DNA from: Streptomyces sp. NBC_01481
GTDB taxonomy: Bacteria; Actinomycetota; Actinomycetes; Streptomycetales; Streptomycetaceae
NCBI RefSeq assembly: GCF_026339995.1
Contig: NZ_JAPEPT010000001.1
Coordinates: 818,501 to 882,500 of the forward strand
Direction of reading: 5' to 3'
DNA length: 64,000 nucleotides
Shown: in pieces, positions 19,194 through 27,897 of the stretch
Layout: each line of letters starts with the position of its first letter
How positions within the stretch are numbered: the stretch's first letter is position 1
The notes under the pieces: generated by a model
Seen by the model: only the letters and a program-made list of their open reading frames with translations
What the model was told of the DNA's origin: nothing
The model's database searches: none
Position numbers and translations under genes: made by a program

Positions 19194-19370
19194 GCCGTGT
19201 CTGACAAATCTCGCCTGGTGCGCGACGCCCGGCACGCACACTCGCTGCGTTGTCGGAGTCATCCAAGTACGTCCAGTACGAGGATGATCCTCCGCCTTGC
19301 GATTGCACGCACCGGACGCCGCGCACCCCGCCCTGCGGGCGGACGGCGCTATTTGTCAGACACGGCCTAG
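19190..19370. mobile_element. MITE-like element with 20-bp terminal inverted repeats
   Basis: A 181-base element is bounded by ctaggccgtgtctgacaaat (19190-19209) and its exact complement (19351-19370). The interior also folds back on itself (tcatccaagtac / agtacgaggatga near 19258-19290). It encodes no transposase. CTAG or TA at both ends may be the duplicated target. It looks like a non-autonomous derivative of an insertion sequence, and it carries the rsmE stop codon. Confidence 0.75.
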
Positions 19371-19376
19371 CCTTGT

Positions 19377-19425
19377 CCTCAATCTCCCCCAGACTTCGTC
19401 CGGGGGACCCCCAACGGGCTTGAGA
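19377..19425. repeat. Fragment of the dispersed intergenic repeat
   Basis: gtcctcaa followed by ctcccccagacttcgtccgg and gggacccccaacgggct match the central module of the larger repeats at 13.2, 32.5, 38.6 and 45.2 kb. It encodes the last residues of the minus-strand gene that ends here. Confidence 0.7.
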
Positions 19426-19789
19426 GGTTCCGGCTCACCACCGCGTCGAACAGTGGCCAGCCGTCGAGCTCCACCGTCCTGCCGTCTGCCGGCAGAACGC
19501 CGCGGGCCTCGGCCTCGTCCACGAAGCGGCGTACGACGCCCGGTTCATGCAGGTTGAGCCAGTGGTCCCGGTCGTCCGCCACTGTGCCCGAGGGGACGTA
19601 GGCATCGGGTGTGAACCGCCCCGGACCCGCCCGGAAGACCAGTCGCAGCCGCGTCTGTGTGCCCTCGCGCACGAGGGAGAGCACTTCGGCGCAGTGTTCG
19701 CCGGTGCTGTCGTGGTGGCGGTGCCGTACCGACCACAGATGGATGGTGTCGCCGACGACGAGGCGCCTGACCTTCCGGCTCGCTCCCAT
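19379..19789 (-). CDS. Hypothetical protein with repeat-derived C-terminus
   Basis: The 136-residue protein is unrecognised. It has an N-terminal basic start (MGASRKVRRLVVGDTIHLWSVRHRHH) and a conserved-looking middle (LRLVFRAGPGRFTPDAYVPSG), and neither signal peptide nor membrane segment. The ATG at 19789 has AGGGTGA upstream and faces the lipoprotein gene across a 76-base divergent gap. The final residues (PLGVPRTKSGGD) are translated from a fragment of the dispersed repeat, so the original C-terminus was probably lost or extended when that sequence arrived. Codon use is typical of the chromosome, which supports a real gene. Confidence 0.65.
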   Translation of the reverse strand: MGASRKVRRLVVGDTIHLWSVRHRHHDSTGEHCAEVLSLVREGTQTRLRLVFRAGPGRFTPDAYVPSGTVADDRDHWLNLHEPGVVRRFVDEAEARGVLPADGRTVELDGWPLFDAVVSRNLSSPLGVPRTKSGGD

Positions 19790-19865
19790 GACGTCACCCT
19801 ACGGTGTTCACGAGTGGCGGCAACCGGACTACCGCAGCCGGTGACACAGTGGGAGGCTGCCTCTC

Positions 19866-20393
19866 ATGGGGGCCTTGAGACGCGTACTCCACCCGCGCAC
19901 CCTCGCGGCAATCTGCGCTGCCGCGGCGGCAGTTGTTGGTGTTGCGGCCTGTGAGCCGTCGACCGGCGGGCTGAGTTCCGTCGCGGTCGCGGTCACCACC
20001 GACAAGACGGCGACCAGCACCCTGGAGCGGATCGGCTTCAAGGTGCGCTGGCTCAGTTGTACGGCGAACATCGACGGCGGCAAGGCGCCCGTCACCGCCT
20101 CCGCGTCGCCGTCCAGGCCGAGCGTGGCCACCGTCGACTGTCACGGTGAGACCGAATCCGGTCAGGAGATCACGCTCAAGGGCAAGGTGACGGACGAGCG
20201 TTCCGGCAGGTGTGTACGCGGGAATCTCATTGCGAAGGTTGGCGGCAAGGTCGTCTTCGAGGCGAGCGTGCTCGGCAACTGCAGTGCCGCGCCCAGCAGT
20301 ACGCCGCCGACCCGGCCGCCGGGCGGGCCGGCGCGTCCCACGGTCACCGTCACGGTGACCGTGACCGAGACGGCCGACCCGCCGGCCAAGTGA
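19866..20393 (+). CDS. Putative secreted lipoprotein
   Basis: The 175-residue protein has a lipoprotein signal peptide: basic MGALRRVLHPR, a hydrophobic alanine/valine stretch, then lipobox VAAC with lipidation expected at Cys29. The mature part has an Ig-like beta pattern with three cysteines (SCTAN, VDCHGE, GRCVRG) and a further NCS. It ends in a Pro/Thr tail with a VT dipeptide repeat (TVTVTVTVTET). The GGGAGG ribosome binding site precedes the ATG. Function unknown; it is likely tethered to the outer face of the membrane. Confidence 0.75.
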   Translation: MGALRRVLHPRTLAAICAAAAAVVGVAACEPSTGGLSSVAVAVTTDKTATSTLERIGFKVRWLSCTANIDGGKAPVTASASPSRPSVATVDCHGETESGQEITLKGKVTDERSGRCVRGNLIAKVGGKVVFEASVLGNCSAAPSSTPPTRPPGGPARPTVTVTVTVTETADPPAK

Positions 20394-20439
20394 TCCGAAA
20401 GCCGTGACCGGGCGGCGGCCACCTGCCTAGGGTGACGGT

Positions 20440-23400
20440 GTGACGCACCCTGCCTACCTCCGGTATCCGCATGTCCACGGCGAGTTGATCGCCTTCACCG
20501 CAGAGGACGACGTCTGGGTCGCCCCGCTCGACGGCGGCCGCGCGTGGCGCGTCAGCGCCGACAACGTTCCGGTGAACCATCCGAGGATCTCCCCCGACGG
20601 CACGCACATAGCGTGGTCCTCGCAGCGGGCAGGCGCCCCCGAGGTGCATCTCGCGCCCGTCGACGGCGGCCCGACGAACCGCCTGACGTACTGGGGCAGC
20701 AACAAGACGTCCGTCCGCGGCTGGACCCCCGACGGCCAGGTCCTCGCGATCACCACCCACGGCCAGGCCTCGCTGCGCCGCACCTGGGCGCGTGCCGTGC
20801 CGCTCGACGGCGGGCCCGCGGCCGTCCTGCCGTACGGGCCCGTGGGCGATGTGGCACACGGGCCGCACACCGTCCTGCTCTCCGCCACGATGGGCCGCGA
20901 GGCCGCCGCCTGGAAGCGCTACCGGGGCGGCACCGCGGGCAAGTTGTGGATCGACCGGGACAGCGATGGCGAGTTCGTACGCCTCCACGAGGAGCTCGAC
21001 GGGAACATCGAGTACCCGCTCTGGGTGGGGGACCGGATCGCCTTCCTCTCCGACCACGAAGGCACCGGCGCGCTCTATTCGTCGGCGGCCGACGGCTCCG
21101 GCCTGCGGCGGCACACCCCCCTCGACGGCTTCTACGCCCGCCACGCCGCCACCGACGGCACCCGCGTCGTCTACGCGTCCGCCGGTGAACTGTGGCTCCT
21201 CGACGGCCTGGACGCCGCCGAGCCGCGCCGGCTCGACATCCGCCTCGGCGGCCAGCGCACCGATCTGCGCCCGCGCCCCGTCAAGGCCGACCGCCACTTC
21301 GGCACCGCGACCCCCGACCACACGGGCCGCGGCAGCGCCGTGGAGGTCCGCGGCACAGTCCACTGGGTCACCCACCGGGAGGGGCCCGCGCGGGCGCTCG
21401 CCGCGGAACCCGGCGTACGGGCCAGGCTGCCCCGCACCTTCCGTGTCGAGGGCGAGGAACAGGTTGTCTGGGTCACCGACGCCGAGGGCGAGGACGCACT
21501 CGAGTTCGCGCCGGCCACTGGCCCCGCGCCCGGCGCGACACCCCGCAGGCTCGGCGCGGGACGGCTCGGCCGCGTACTGAGCCTCGCCGTCGCACCGGAC
21601 GGCAGCCGCGCCGCCGTCGCCTCGCACGACGGCCGTGTCCTGCTCGTCGAACGCGAGTCGGGCGAGGTCCGCGAGGTCGACCGCAGCGAGCACGGCGACG
21701 CCACCGGCCTCGCCTTCTCGCCCGACTCCGGCTGGCTCGCCTGGTCGCACGCGGGACCCGACCCGCTGCGTCAGCTCAAACTCGCCAACACCGCCGATCT
21801 GTCCGTCTCCGAGGCGACCCCGCTGCGCTTCTGCGACTACCAGCCCGCCTTCACGCTCGACGGAAAGCACCTCGCGTTCCTCTCCGAGCGCGCCTTCGAC
21901 CCGGTCTACGACACACACGTCTTCGACCTGGCCTTCGTCCGCGGCTGCCGCCCGCATCTGATCACGCTCGCGGCCACCACGCCCTCGCCGTTCGGGCCGC
22001 AGCGCCACGGCCGGGCGTTCGAGACGGACAAGGACAAGGACCAGGGACGGCAGGACGGCGAGGACGGCGGCGTCCCCGTGATCCGTATCGACCTCGAAGG
22101 GCTCGCCGACCGGATAGTGCCCTTCCCCGTCGAGGCCGCCAGCTACTCCACGCTGCGCGCCGCCAAGGACGGACTGCTGTGGCTGAGCCACCCGCTGCGC
22201 GGCGTCCTCGGCGCGACCCGCGCGACGCCCGACGACCCGGGGCCCCAGACCGCCCTGGAGCGGTACGACCTCGTCCAGCAGCGGATCGAGGAGCTCGCCC
22301 CGGACGCGACGAGCTTCTCCGTCAGCGGGGACGGCAAGCGGGTGCTGCTGTACACCGACGGCAAGCTCAAGGTGGTCCCGAGCGACCGCAGGGCCTCGCG
22401 CGACGAGGAGAGCGACTCCAACATCACCGTCGACCTCTCGCGGGTGCGCGGCAGCGTCGACCCGGCCGCCGAGTGGCGGCAGATGTACGACGAGGCCGGG
22501 CGGCTGATGCGCGACAACTTCTGGCGCCCGGACCTCGGCGGCGTCGACTGGGACGGCGTACTGGACCGCTACCGCCCGATCCTGTCCAGGGTGGCCACCC
22601 ATGACGATCTGATGGATCTGCTCTGGGAGGTGCAGGGTGAGCTGGGCACCTCGCACGCCTACGTCATGCCGCGCGGCGGGTACGGCAGCGCGAGCACCCG
22701 CCAGGGCCTGCTGGGCGCGGACATCTCCCGCGCGGCGGACGGCGCCTGGCGCATCGACCGCATCCTGCCGTCCGAGACGTCCGACCCGAACGCCCACTCA
22801 CCGCTCGCCGCGCCCGGAGTCGCGGTCCGCGCGGGCGACGCGATCCTCGCGGTGGACGGAAGGCCGGTGGACCCCGTCGCCGGGCCCGGACCGCTGCTCG
22901 TGGGCGCCGCGGGCAAGCCCGTCGAACTGACCGTCTCCCCGGCGGGCGGCGGCGATCCGCGCCATGCCGTCGTCGTGCCGCTCTCGGACGAGGAGCCGCT
23001 GCGCTACCACGCCTGGGTGGCGGACCGGCGTGCCTACGTCCACGAGAAGTCCGGCGGCCGCCTGGGCTATCTGCACGTCCCCGACATGCAGGCGCCCGGC
23101 TGGGCCCAGATCCACCGGGATCTGCGGATCGAGGTGGCCTGCGAGGGGCTGGTGGTGGACGTACGCGAGAACCGCGGCGGGCACACCTCCCAGCTCGTCG
23201 TCGAGAAGCTGGCGCGCCGGATCGTGGGCTGGGACCTGCCGCGCGGGATGCAGCCGTCCAGCTACCCGCAGGACGCGCCACGCGGCCCGGTGGTCGCAGT
23301 GGCGAACGAGTTCTCGGGCTCGGACGGCGACATCGTCAATGCGGCGATCAAAGCGCTCGGCATCGGCCCGGTGGTGGGGACGCGCACCTGGGGCGGCGTC

Positions 23401-23643
23401 GTCGGCATCGACAGCCGGTACTCCCTGGTGGACGGGACGCTCGTCACCCAGCCCAAGTACGCCTTCTGGCTGGAGGGATACGGCTGGGGCGTGGAGAACC
23501 ACGGTGTCGACCCGGACGTGGAGGTGGTGATGACCCCGCAGGACCATGCGGCAGGGCGTGACCCGCAGCTGGACGAGGCGGTACGGATGGCACTGGCCGT
23601 GCTGTCCGAGAACCCGTCGAAGACTCCTCCGGACCTGCCATAG
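20440..23643 (+). CDS. Tricorn-type S41 protease
   Basis: The 1067-residue protein has the tricorn layout. A six- and then a seven-bladed beta-propeller occupy about residues 1-660 (many S.DG..I blade motifs such as RISPDGTHIAWSS). The C1 helical domain contains the catalytic His in LGTSHAYV. A PDZ-like domain follows (APGVAVRAGDAILAVDG), then the S41 catalytic domain with the nucleophile in NEFSGSDGDIV (Ser near 960, followed by Asp as in Thermoplasma tricorn). It has no signal peptide, so it is a cytosolic protease degrading peptides released by the proteasome or ClpP. The GTG start is at 20440. The TAG stop is followed at once by an insertion-like half element. Confidence 0.93.
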   Translation: MTHPAYLRYPHVHGELIAFTAEDDVWVAPLDGGRAWRVSADNVPVNHPRISPDGTHIAWSSQRAGAPEVHLAPVDGGPTNRLTYWGSNKTSVRGWTPDGQVLAITTHGQASLRRTWARAVPLDGGPAAVLPYGPVGDVAHGPHTVLLSATMGREAAAWKRYRGGTAGKLWIDRDSDGEFVRLHEELDGNIEYPLWVGDRIAFLSDHEGTGALYSSAADGSGLRRHTPLDGFYARHAATDGTRVVYASAGELWLLDGLDAAEPRRLDIRLGGQRTDLRPRPVKADRHFGTATPDHTGRGSAVEVRGTVHWVTHREGPARALAAEPGVRARLPRTFRVEGEEQVVWVTDAEGEDALEFAPATGPAPGATPRRLGAGRLGRVLSLAVAPDGSRAAVASHDGRVLLVERESGEVREVDRSEHGDATGLAFSPDSGWLAWSHAGPDPLRQLKLANTADLSVSEATPLRFCDYQPAFTLDGKHLAFLSERAFDPVYDTHVFDLAFVRGCRPHLITLAATTPSPFGPQRHGRAFETDKDKDQGRQDGEDGGVPVIRIDLEGLADRIVPFPVEAASYSTLRAAKDGLLWLSHPLRGVLGATRATPDDPGPQTALERYDLVQQRIEELAPDATSFSVSGDGKRVLLYTDGKLKVVPSDRRASRDEESDSNITVDLSRVRGSVDPAAEWRQMYDEAGRLMRDNFWRPDLGGVDWDGVLDRYRPILSRVATHDDLMDLLWEVQGELGTSHAYVMPRGGYGSASTRQGLLGADISRAADGAWRIDRILPSETSDPNAHSPLAAPGVAVRAGDAILAVDGRPVDPVAGPGPLLVGAAGKPVELTVSPAGGGDPRHAVVVPLSDEEPLRYHAWVADRRAYVHEKSGGRLGYLHVPDMQAPGWAQIHRDLRIEVACEGLVVDVRENRGGHTSQLVVEKLARRIVGWDLPRGMQPSSYPQDAPRGPVVAVANEFSGSDGDIVNAAIKALGIGPVVGTRTWGGVVGIDSRYSLVDGTLVTQPKYAFWLEGYGWGVENHGVDPDVEVVMTPQDHAAGRDPQLDEAVRMALAVLSENPSKTPPDLP

Positions 23644-23712
23644 GTCGTGTCTTCAAAGTCCCGTCTGCCTGGCGGCGCCGGGCGCCGGTCCTCATCGGAC
23701 CGCGCCCGGCGG
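23641..23712. repeat. Hairpin / possible solo IS end after the tricorn gene
   Basis: taggtcgtgtcttcaaagtc begins at the stop codon and runs into a strong hairpin, GCCGGGCGC(C)GGTCC / GGACCGCGCCCGGC (23677-23710). The hairpin can act as a terminator. The first 20 bases resemble the style of the rsmE-end element, but no inverted mate occurs in this gap. Confidence 0.4.
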
Positions 23713-23881
23713 CGTGGGGCGCAATCTGCGGCTCGCCCGCGAAGCCCACCACCGGAAAGCAACCGTCAACGCCCCCTGGCCCACGGCAACCACGGACCCG
23801 GGTGACTTCCCACGGCGCCCACGAACCCGGTCACTCGATACGATGCAAGTCGTAGTGGACCCACGCGAGGAGGATCCCGGC

Positions 23882-24241
23882 ATGGCGGGAGAACCGCAGG
23901 CTGACTGCCTGTTCTGCAAGATCGTCGCGGGGGAGGTTCCTGCCACCGTCGTGCGGGAGACCGAGCGGATCGTCGCCTTCCGCGACATCAATCCCCAGGC
24001 CCCCACCCACATCCTGGTCATCCCCAAGGCGCACTACCGCGATGCCGCCTCGCTCGCCGCCGCCGAGCCGCAGCTTGCCGCCGATGTGCTGCGCGAGGCG
24101 GGCGAGGTCGCCGCCGAGGAGAAGGTCGACGGCGCCGGATACCGGATCGTCTTCAACACCGGAAGCGGCGCGGGCCAGACCGTCTTCCACGCCCACGCGC
24201 ATCTGCTGGGCGGTCGCGGTCTCGAATGGCCCCCGGGATAA
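23882..24241 (+). CDS. HIT family nucleotide-binding protein (HINT type)
   Basis: The 119-residue protein has [16 protein letters not shown] at the N-terminus and [17 protein letters not shown]. The catalytic histidine triad is [10 protein letters not shown], so it is a purine-nucleoside phosphoramidase of the HINT branch. The start is ATG 23882, eight bases after a strong GAGGAGG; the frame is open 336 bases further upstream but has no start signals there. RNase Z follows after 16 bases, so they probably form an operon. Streptomyces typically keep this gene near rsmE and phoH, as here. Confidence 0.92.
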   Translation: MAGEPQADCLFCKIVAGEVPATVVRETERIVAFRDINPQAPTHILVIPKAHYRDAASLAAAEPQLAADVLREAGEVAAEEKVDGAGYRIVFNTGSGAGQTVFHAHAHLLGGRGLEWPPG

Positions 24242-24257
24242 AGGGAGCCGACTCGCC

Positions 24258-25166
24258 TTGTCCGTACGTGAATTGGTCGTGCTCGGCACCGCCAGTCAGG
24301 TCCCGACCCGCCACCGCAACCACAACGGCTACCTGCTGCGCTGGGACGGCGAAGGCATACTCTTCGACCCCGGCGAGGGCACGCAGCGCCAGATGCTGCG
24401 GGCCGGGGTGGCCGCGCACGACATCAACCGGATCTGCGTCACGCACTTCCACGGCGACCACTCACTCGGCCTCGCCGGAGTGATCCAGCGCATCAACCTC
24501 GACCGGGTCCCGCACGAGGTGTCCGCGCACTATCCGGCGAGCGGGCAGCGCTTCTTCGACCGGCTGCGGTACGCGACGGCCTACCGCGAGACCGTCGAGC
24601 TGATCCAGGCCCCCGTCGCCGCCGACGGGGTGCTGGCCGAGAACGGCTCGTACACCCTCGACGCCCGCAAGCTCTCGCACCCCGTCGAGTCGTACGGCTA
24701 CCGCGTGACCGAGCCGGACGGCCGCCGGATGCTGCCCGAGAAGCTCGCCGCGCACGGCATCAAGGGCCCCGACGTCGGGCGGCTCCAGCGCGAGGGCGAG
24801 GTGAACGGCGTCACCCTTGCCGAGGTCAGCGAGGTCCGCCGAGGACAGCGGTTCGCCTTCGTCATGGACACCCGCCTCTGCGACGGCGTGCACGCGCTCG
24901 CGGACGGCTGCGACATGCTCGTCATCGAGTCGACCTTCCTCGACGAGGACGAACAACTGGCCACGGACCACGGCCACTTGACCGCCGGGCAGGCGGCGCG
25001 GGCCGCCCGCGACGCGGGAGTGCGGCATCTGGTTCTCACGCACTTCTCGCAGCGCTACAGCGACCCGGACGAATTCGAGCGGCAGGCACGCGCGGCCGGG
25101 TTCGAGGGCGAACTGACCATCGCCCAGGACCTGTTGCGCGTCCCCCTCCCCAAACGTCACCAGTGA
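24258..25166 (+). CDS. rnz: Ribonuclease Z
   Basis: The 302-residue metallo-beta-lactamase enzyme is of the tRNase Z type and removes 3' trailers of tRNA precursors. Zinc ligands are H63, H65, D67 and H68 in [10 protein letters not shown]. The adenine-recognition loop [12 protein letters not shown] and the later FVMDTR and LTHFSQRY (final His) are family-specific. An exosite arm is short (IQAPVAAD...). Start chosen: TTG at 24258, ten bases after AGGGAG in the 16-base gap from the HIT stop; this gives the family N-terminus [10 protein letters not shown]. The stop overlaps the adenosine deaminase start. Confidence 0.9.
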   Translation: MSVRELVVLGTASQVPTRHRNHNGYLLRWDGEGILFDPGEGTQRQMLRAGVAAHDINRICVTHFHGDHSLGLAGVIQRINLDRVPHEVSAHYPASGQRFFDRLRYATAYRETVELIQAPVAADGVLAENGSYTLDARKLSHPVESYGYRVTEPDGRRMLPEKLAAHGIKGPDVGRLQREGEVNGVTLAEVSEVRRGQRFAFVMDTRLCDGVHALADGCDMLVIESTFLDEDEQLATDHGHLTAGQAARAARDAGVRHLVLTHFSQRYSDPDEFERQARAAGFEGELTIAQDLLRVPLPKRHQ

Positions 25167-26185
25167 ACGAGGCGAGAGCCGTGTCCTTCCAGCCCCTCCC
25201 CAAGGCCGAACTGCACCTCCACATCGAAGGCACCCTCGAACCCGAACTCGCCTTCGCACTCGCCGCGCGCAACGGCGTGGAGCTGCCGTACAAGGACACC
25301 GAGGAGCTGCGCCGCGCCTACCTCTTCGAGGATCTGCAGTCCTTCCTCGACCTCTACTACGGCCTGATGGCCGTCCTGCACACCGAGGACGACTTCGCCG
25401 AACTCGCCGAGGCGTATCTGGCACGCGCCGCCGAGCAGGGCGTACGGCATGCGGAGATCTTCTTCGACCCGCAGGCGCACACCGCGCGCGGCGTCCCGCT
25501 CGGCACGGTGATCGAAGGGCTGGCCCGCGCGCTGGACCACAGCGAGGAGCGGCACGGCATCTCGACGCGGCTGATCATGTGCTTCCTTCGGGACGAGTCC
25601 GCCGAGTCGGCGATGCAGACGCTCACGGCCGCGAAGCCGTATCTGCACCGGATCACGGCCGTGGGCCTCGACTCGGCGGAGGTCGGGCATCCGCCGTCGA
25701 AGTTCCGCGAGGTCTACGAGGCGGCGGCGGCGCTCGGCCTGCGCCGGGTCGCCCACGCGGGCGAGGAGGGCCCGCCCTCGTACATCACCGAGGCCCTGGA
25801 CGTCCTCGGCATCGAACGCATCGACCACGGGCTGCGCTGCATGGAAGACCCCCAACTCGTCGAACGCCTGGTCCGCGAGCGGATCCCGCTGACGCTCTGC
25901 CCCCTGTCGAACGTCCGCCTGCGCGCGGTCGACACACTGGAGGACCACCCGCTGCCCCGGATGATGGCGGCGGGCCTGCTGTGCACGGTGAACTCGGACG
26001 ACCCGGCGTACTTCGGGGGCTATGTCGGGGAGACGTTCTACGCGGTGCGGGAGGCGCTGGGGCTGGACCAGGGGGCGCTGCGGGAGCTGGCGCGGAACTC
26101 GTTCGTGGCGGCGTTTCTGGATGACGACGAGGGGCGGCGGGCGGGGCTGATCGCGGAGGTGGAGGCGTACGAGTTCGGGCGGTAG
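25163..26185 (+). CDS. add: Adenosine deaminase
   Basis: The 340-residue zinc TIM-barrel enzyme converts adenosine or deoxyadenosine to inosine (purine salvage). Metal ligands H18 and H20 lie in [17 protein letters not shown] carries the catalytic His and Glu region, HGLRC follows, and [11 protein letters not shown] supplies the final Asp pair. Members this close to the microbial Add1/adenine deaminase-like group sometimes prefer adenine, and PAYFGG is typical of that branch, so adenine deaminase is a real alternative. GTG 25163 overlaps the RNase Z stop; an in-frame GTG at 25181 is also possible. Confidence 0.88.
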   Translation: MNEARAVSFQPLPKAELHLHIEGTLEPELAFALAARNGVELPYKDTEELRRAYLFEDLQSFLDLYYGLMAVLHTEDDFAELAEAYLARAAEQGVRHAEIFFDPQAHTARGVPLGTVIEGLARALDHSEERHGISTRLIMCFLRDESAESAMQTLTAAKPYLHRITAVGLDSAEVGHPPSKFREVYEAAAALGLRRVAHAGEEGPPSYITEALDVLGIERIDHGLRCMEDPQLVERLVRERIPLTLCPLSNVRLRAVDTLEDHPLPRMMAAGLLCTVNSDDPAYFGGYVGETFYAVREALGLDQGALRELARNSFVAAFLDDDEGRRAGLIAEVEAYEFGR

Positions 26186-26196
26186 GCGGGGGCGGG

Positions 26197-26405
26197 GGTG
26201 CGCCTGCGGCGGGCCTGTTCCCCTACCCGCCCCTTCCCGAACTGGGGCTTCGCCCCAGACCCCGTACGCGCTTCGCGCGTGTCCTCAAACGCCGGACGGG
26301 CTGAAGAATTCAGCCCCGCCGGCGTTTGAGGCGCGGGGGTCCGGGGGCAGCGCCCCCGGTTACGGGGAAGGGCGGGTAGGGGAACAGGCCCGCCGCAGGC
26401 GCCCC
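26197..26405. repeat. Dispersed palindromic intergenic repeat, copy 2
   Basis: This is the most symmetrical copy. The outer arm gtgcgcctgcggcgggcctg (left) is matched by its complement at 26380-26403. An actggggcttcgccccag hairpin, a cgcgcttcgcgcg hairpin and a long central stem lie between. It fills the whole gap between add and the glucarate dehydratase gene. Confidence 0.85.
26284..26330. terminator. Bidirectional hairpin in repeat copy 2
   Basis: CTCAAACGCCGG...GGGCTGAA pairs with TTCAGCCCCGCCGGCGTTTGAG around a GAATTC centre. It probably terminates add transcripts. Confidence 0.65.
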
Positions 26406-26503
26406 GCACCCCTGGCAGGGACGCCCCATTGACGGCCCCAGCTCCCATACCTACTCTCGATCTCGTTCTCATCCATGTACGGCATCTACATAGGGAGACA
26501 GCG

Positions 26504-27802
26504 GTGACGCGCAACCTCACGATCACCGACGTGCGGCTCACCCCGATCCTCGTCGCCGATCCCCCGCTGCTCAACACCCAGGGCGTGCACCAGCCGTACA
26601 CCCCCCGCCTCATCGTCGAAGTCGTCACGGCGGACGGCGTCACCGGCGTCGGCGAGACCTACGGGGACACCAAATACCTCGATCTGGCCGCCCCCTTGGC
26701 GGACGCGCTGCCCGGCTGCCAGGTCAGCGACGTGAACGGCCTGCACCGGCTCGCCGACCTCGTGTGCGGCGACTCGCCCGAGGCCACCGGCGCGGGCGCC
26801 GTCGACGCGGGCGGACTGCGCGGGGTGCAGACGGCCGACAAGCTGCGGCTCTCCGTCGTCTCCGGCTTCGAGGTCGCCTGCCTCGACGCGCTCGGCAAGG
26901 CACTCGGACTGCCCGTGCACGCGCTGCTGGGCGGCAAGGTGCGCGACGCCGTCGAGTACAGCGGGTATCTCTTCTACCGCTGGGCCGAACACCCGGGCGG
27001 GGCGGGGGAGCCGGACGACTGGGGCGCGGCACTCGACCCAGTCGGCGTGGTCGCCCAGGCCAGGCGCTTCTCGCGCGAGTACGGCTTCGCCTCCTTCAAA
27101 CTCAAAGGCGGCGTCTTCGAGCCGGACCAGGAGATCGCGGCCGTACGGGCGCTGGCGGAGGCGTTTCCCGGACAGCCGCTGAGGCTGGACCCCAACGGCG
27201 CCTGGTCGGTCGAGACCTCGCTGAGGGTCGCGGAGGAACTCGGGGACGTACTGGAATACCTGGAGGACCCGACGAGCGGCACCGACCGGATGGCCGCGGT
27301 CGCGGCCGCCACCGGTGTCCCGCTGGCCACCAACATGTGCGTGACCACCTTCGCCGAGATCCCGGAGGCCTTCACGCGCGGCGCCGTTCAGGTCGTGCTC
27401 TGCGACCACCACTACTGGGGCGGACTGCGCAACACGCGTGAACTGGCCGCGATCTGCCGCACGTTCGGGGTCGGCCTGTCCATGCACTCCAACACGCACC
27501 TGGGCATCAGCCTCGCTGCGATGACCCATGTCGCGGCCGTCGTCCCCAACCTCGACCACGCCTGCGACAGCCACTACCCCTGGCAGACCGAGGACGTCAT
27601 CACCGAGCGCCTCGACTTCAAGGACGGCCGCCTCGCCGTCAGTGATCTGCCGGGGCTCGGCGTCGAGCTCGACCGGGACAAGCTCGCCCGCCTGCACCGG
27701 CGCTGGCTCGACGACGACGGCACGATGCGCGAACGCGACGACGCGGCGGCGATGCGGGTCGCCCAGCCGGGCTGGGCCGCACCGCCCGTCCCGCGCTGGT
27801 AG
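26504..27802 (+). CDS. Glucarate dehydratase family protein
   Basis: The 432-residue protein belongs to the enolase superfamily (mandelate racemase subgroup, GlucD-like) and would remove water from D-glucarate to give 5-keto-4-deoxyglucarate. Visible features are the N-terminal capping domain, the KxK-type base in FASFKLKGG (about residues 197-201), metal ligands LDPNGAW and LEDP, the NMCVT segment and the catalytic His in MHSNTHLGIS, all GlucD-like. Start chosen: GTG 26504 after AGGGAGA, giving MTRNLTITDVRLTPI; an in-frame ATG at 26429 lies in the promoter region. The PfkB sugar kinase follows after 95 bases, suggesting a small sugar-acid catabolic unit, though the kinase substrate is unknown. 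Confidence 0.85.
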   Translation: MTRNLTITDVRLTPILVADPPLLNTQGVHQPYTPRLIVEVVTADGVTGVGETYGDTKYLDLAAPLADALPGCQVSDVNGLHRLADLVCGDSPEATGAGAVDAGGLRGVQTADKLRLSVVSGFEVACLDALGKALGLPVHALLGGKVRDAVEYSGYLFYRWAEHPGGAGEPDDWGAALDPVGVVAQARRFSREYGFASFKLKGGVFEPDQEIAAVRALAEAFPGQPLRLDPNGAWSVETSLRVAEELGDVLEYLEDPTSGTDRMAAVAAATGVPLATNMCVTTFAEIPEAFTRGAVQVVLCDHHYWGGLRNTRELAAICRTFGVGLSMHSNTHLGISLAAMTHVAAVVPNLDHACDSHYPWQTEDVITERLDFKDGRLAVSDLPGLGVELDRDKLARLHRRWLDDDGTMRERDDAAAMRVAQPGWAAPPVPRW

Positions 27803-27897
27803 CCGGGCACGGGCCCGGCACCACCCGCCGCACCCGCACACGCGCCGCTCCATCAGGCAGACTGGCCTGATCTGCACCACGTACCAGGAGCGGCACG

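Noticed and set aside
20350..22797. 815-codon minus-strand frame opposite the tricorn gene
   Set aside because: Shadow frame; the plus-strand gene has clear catalytic motifs.
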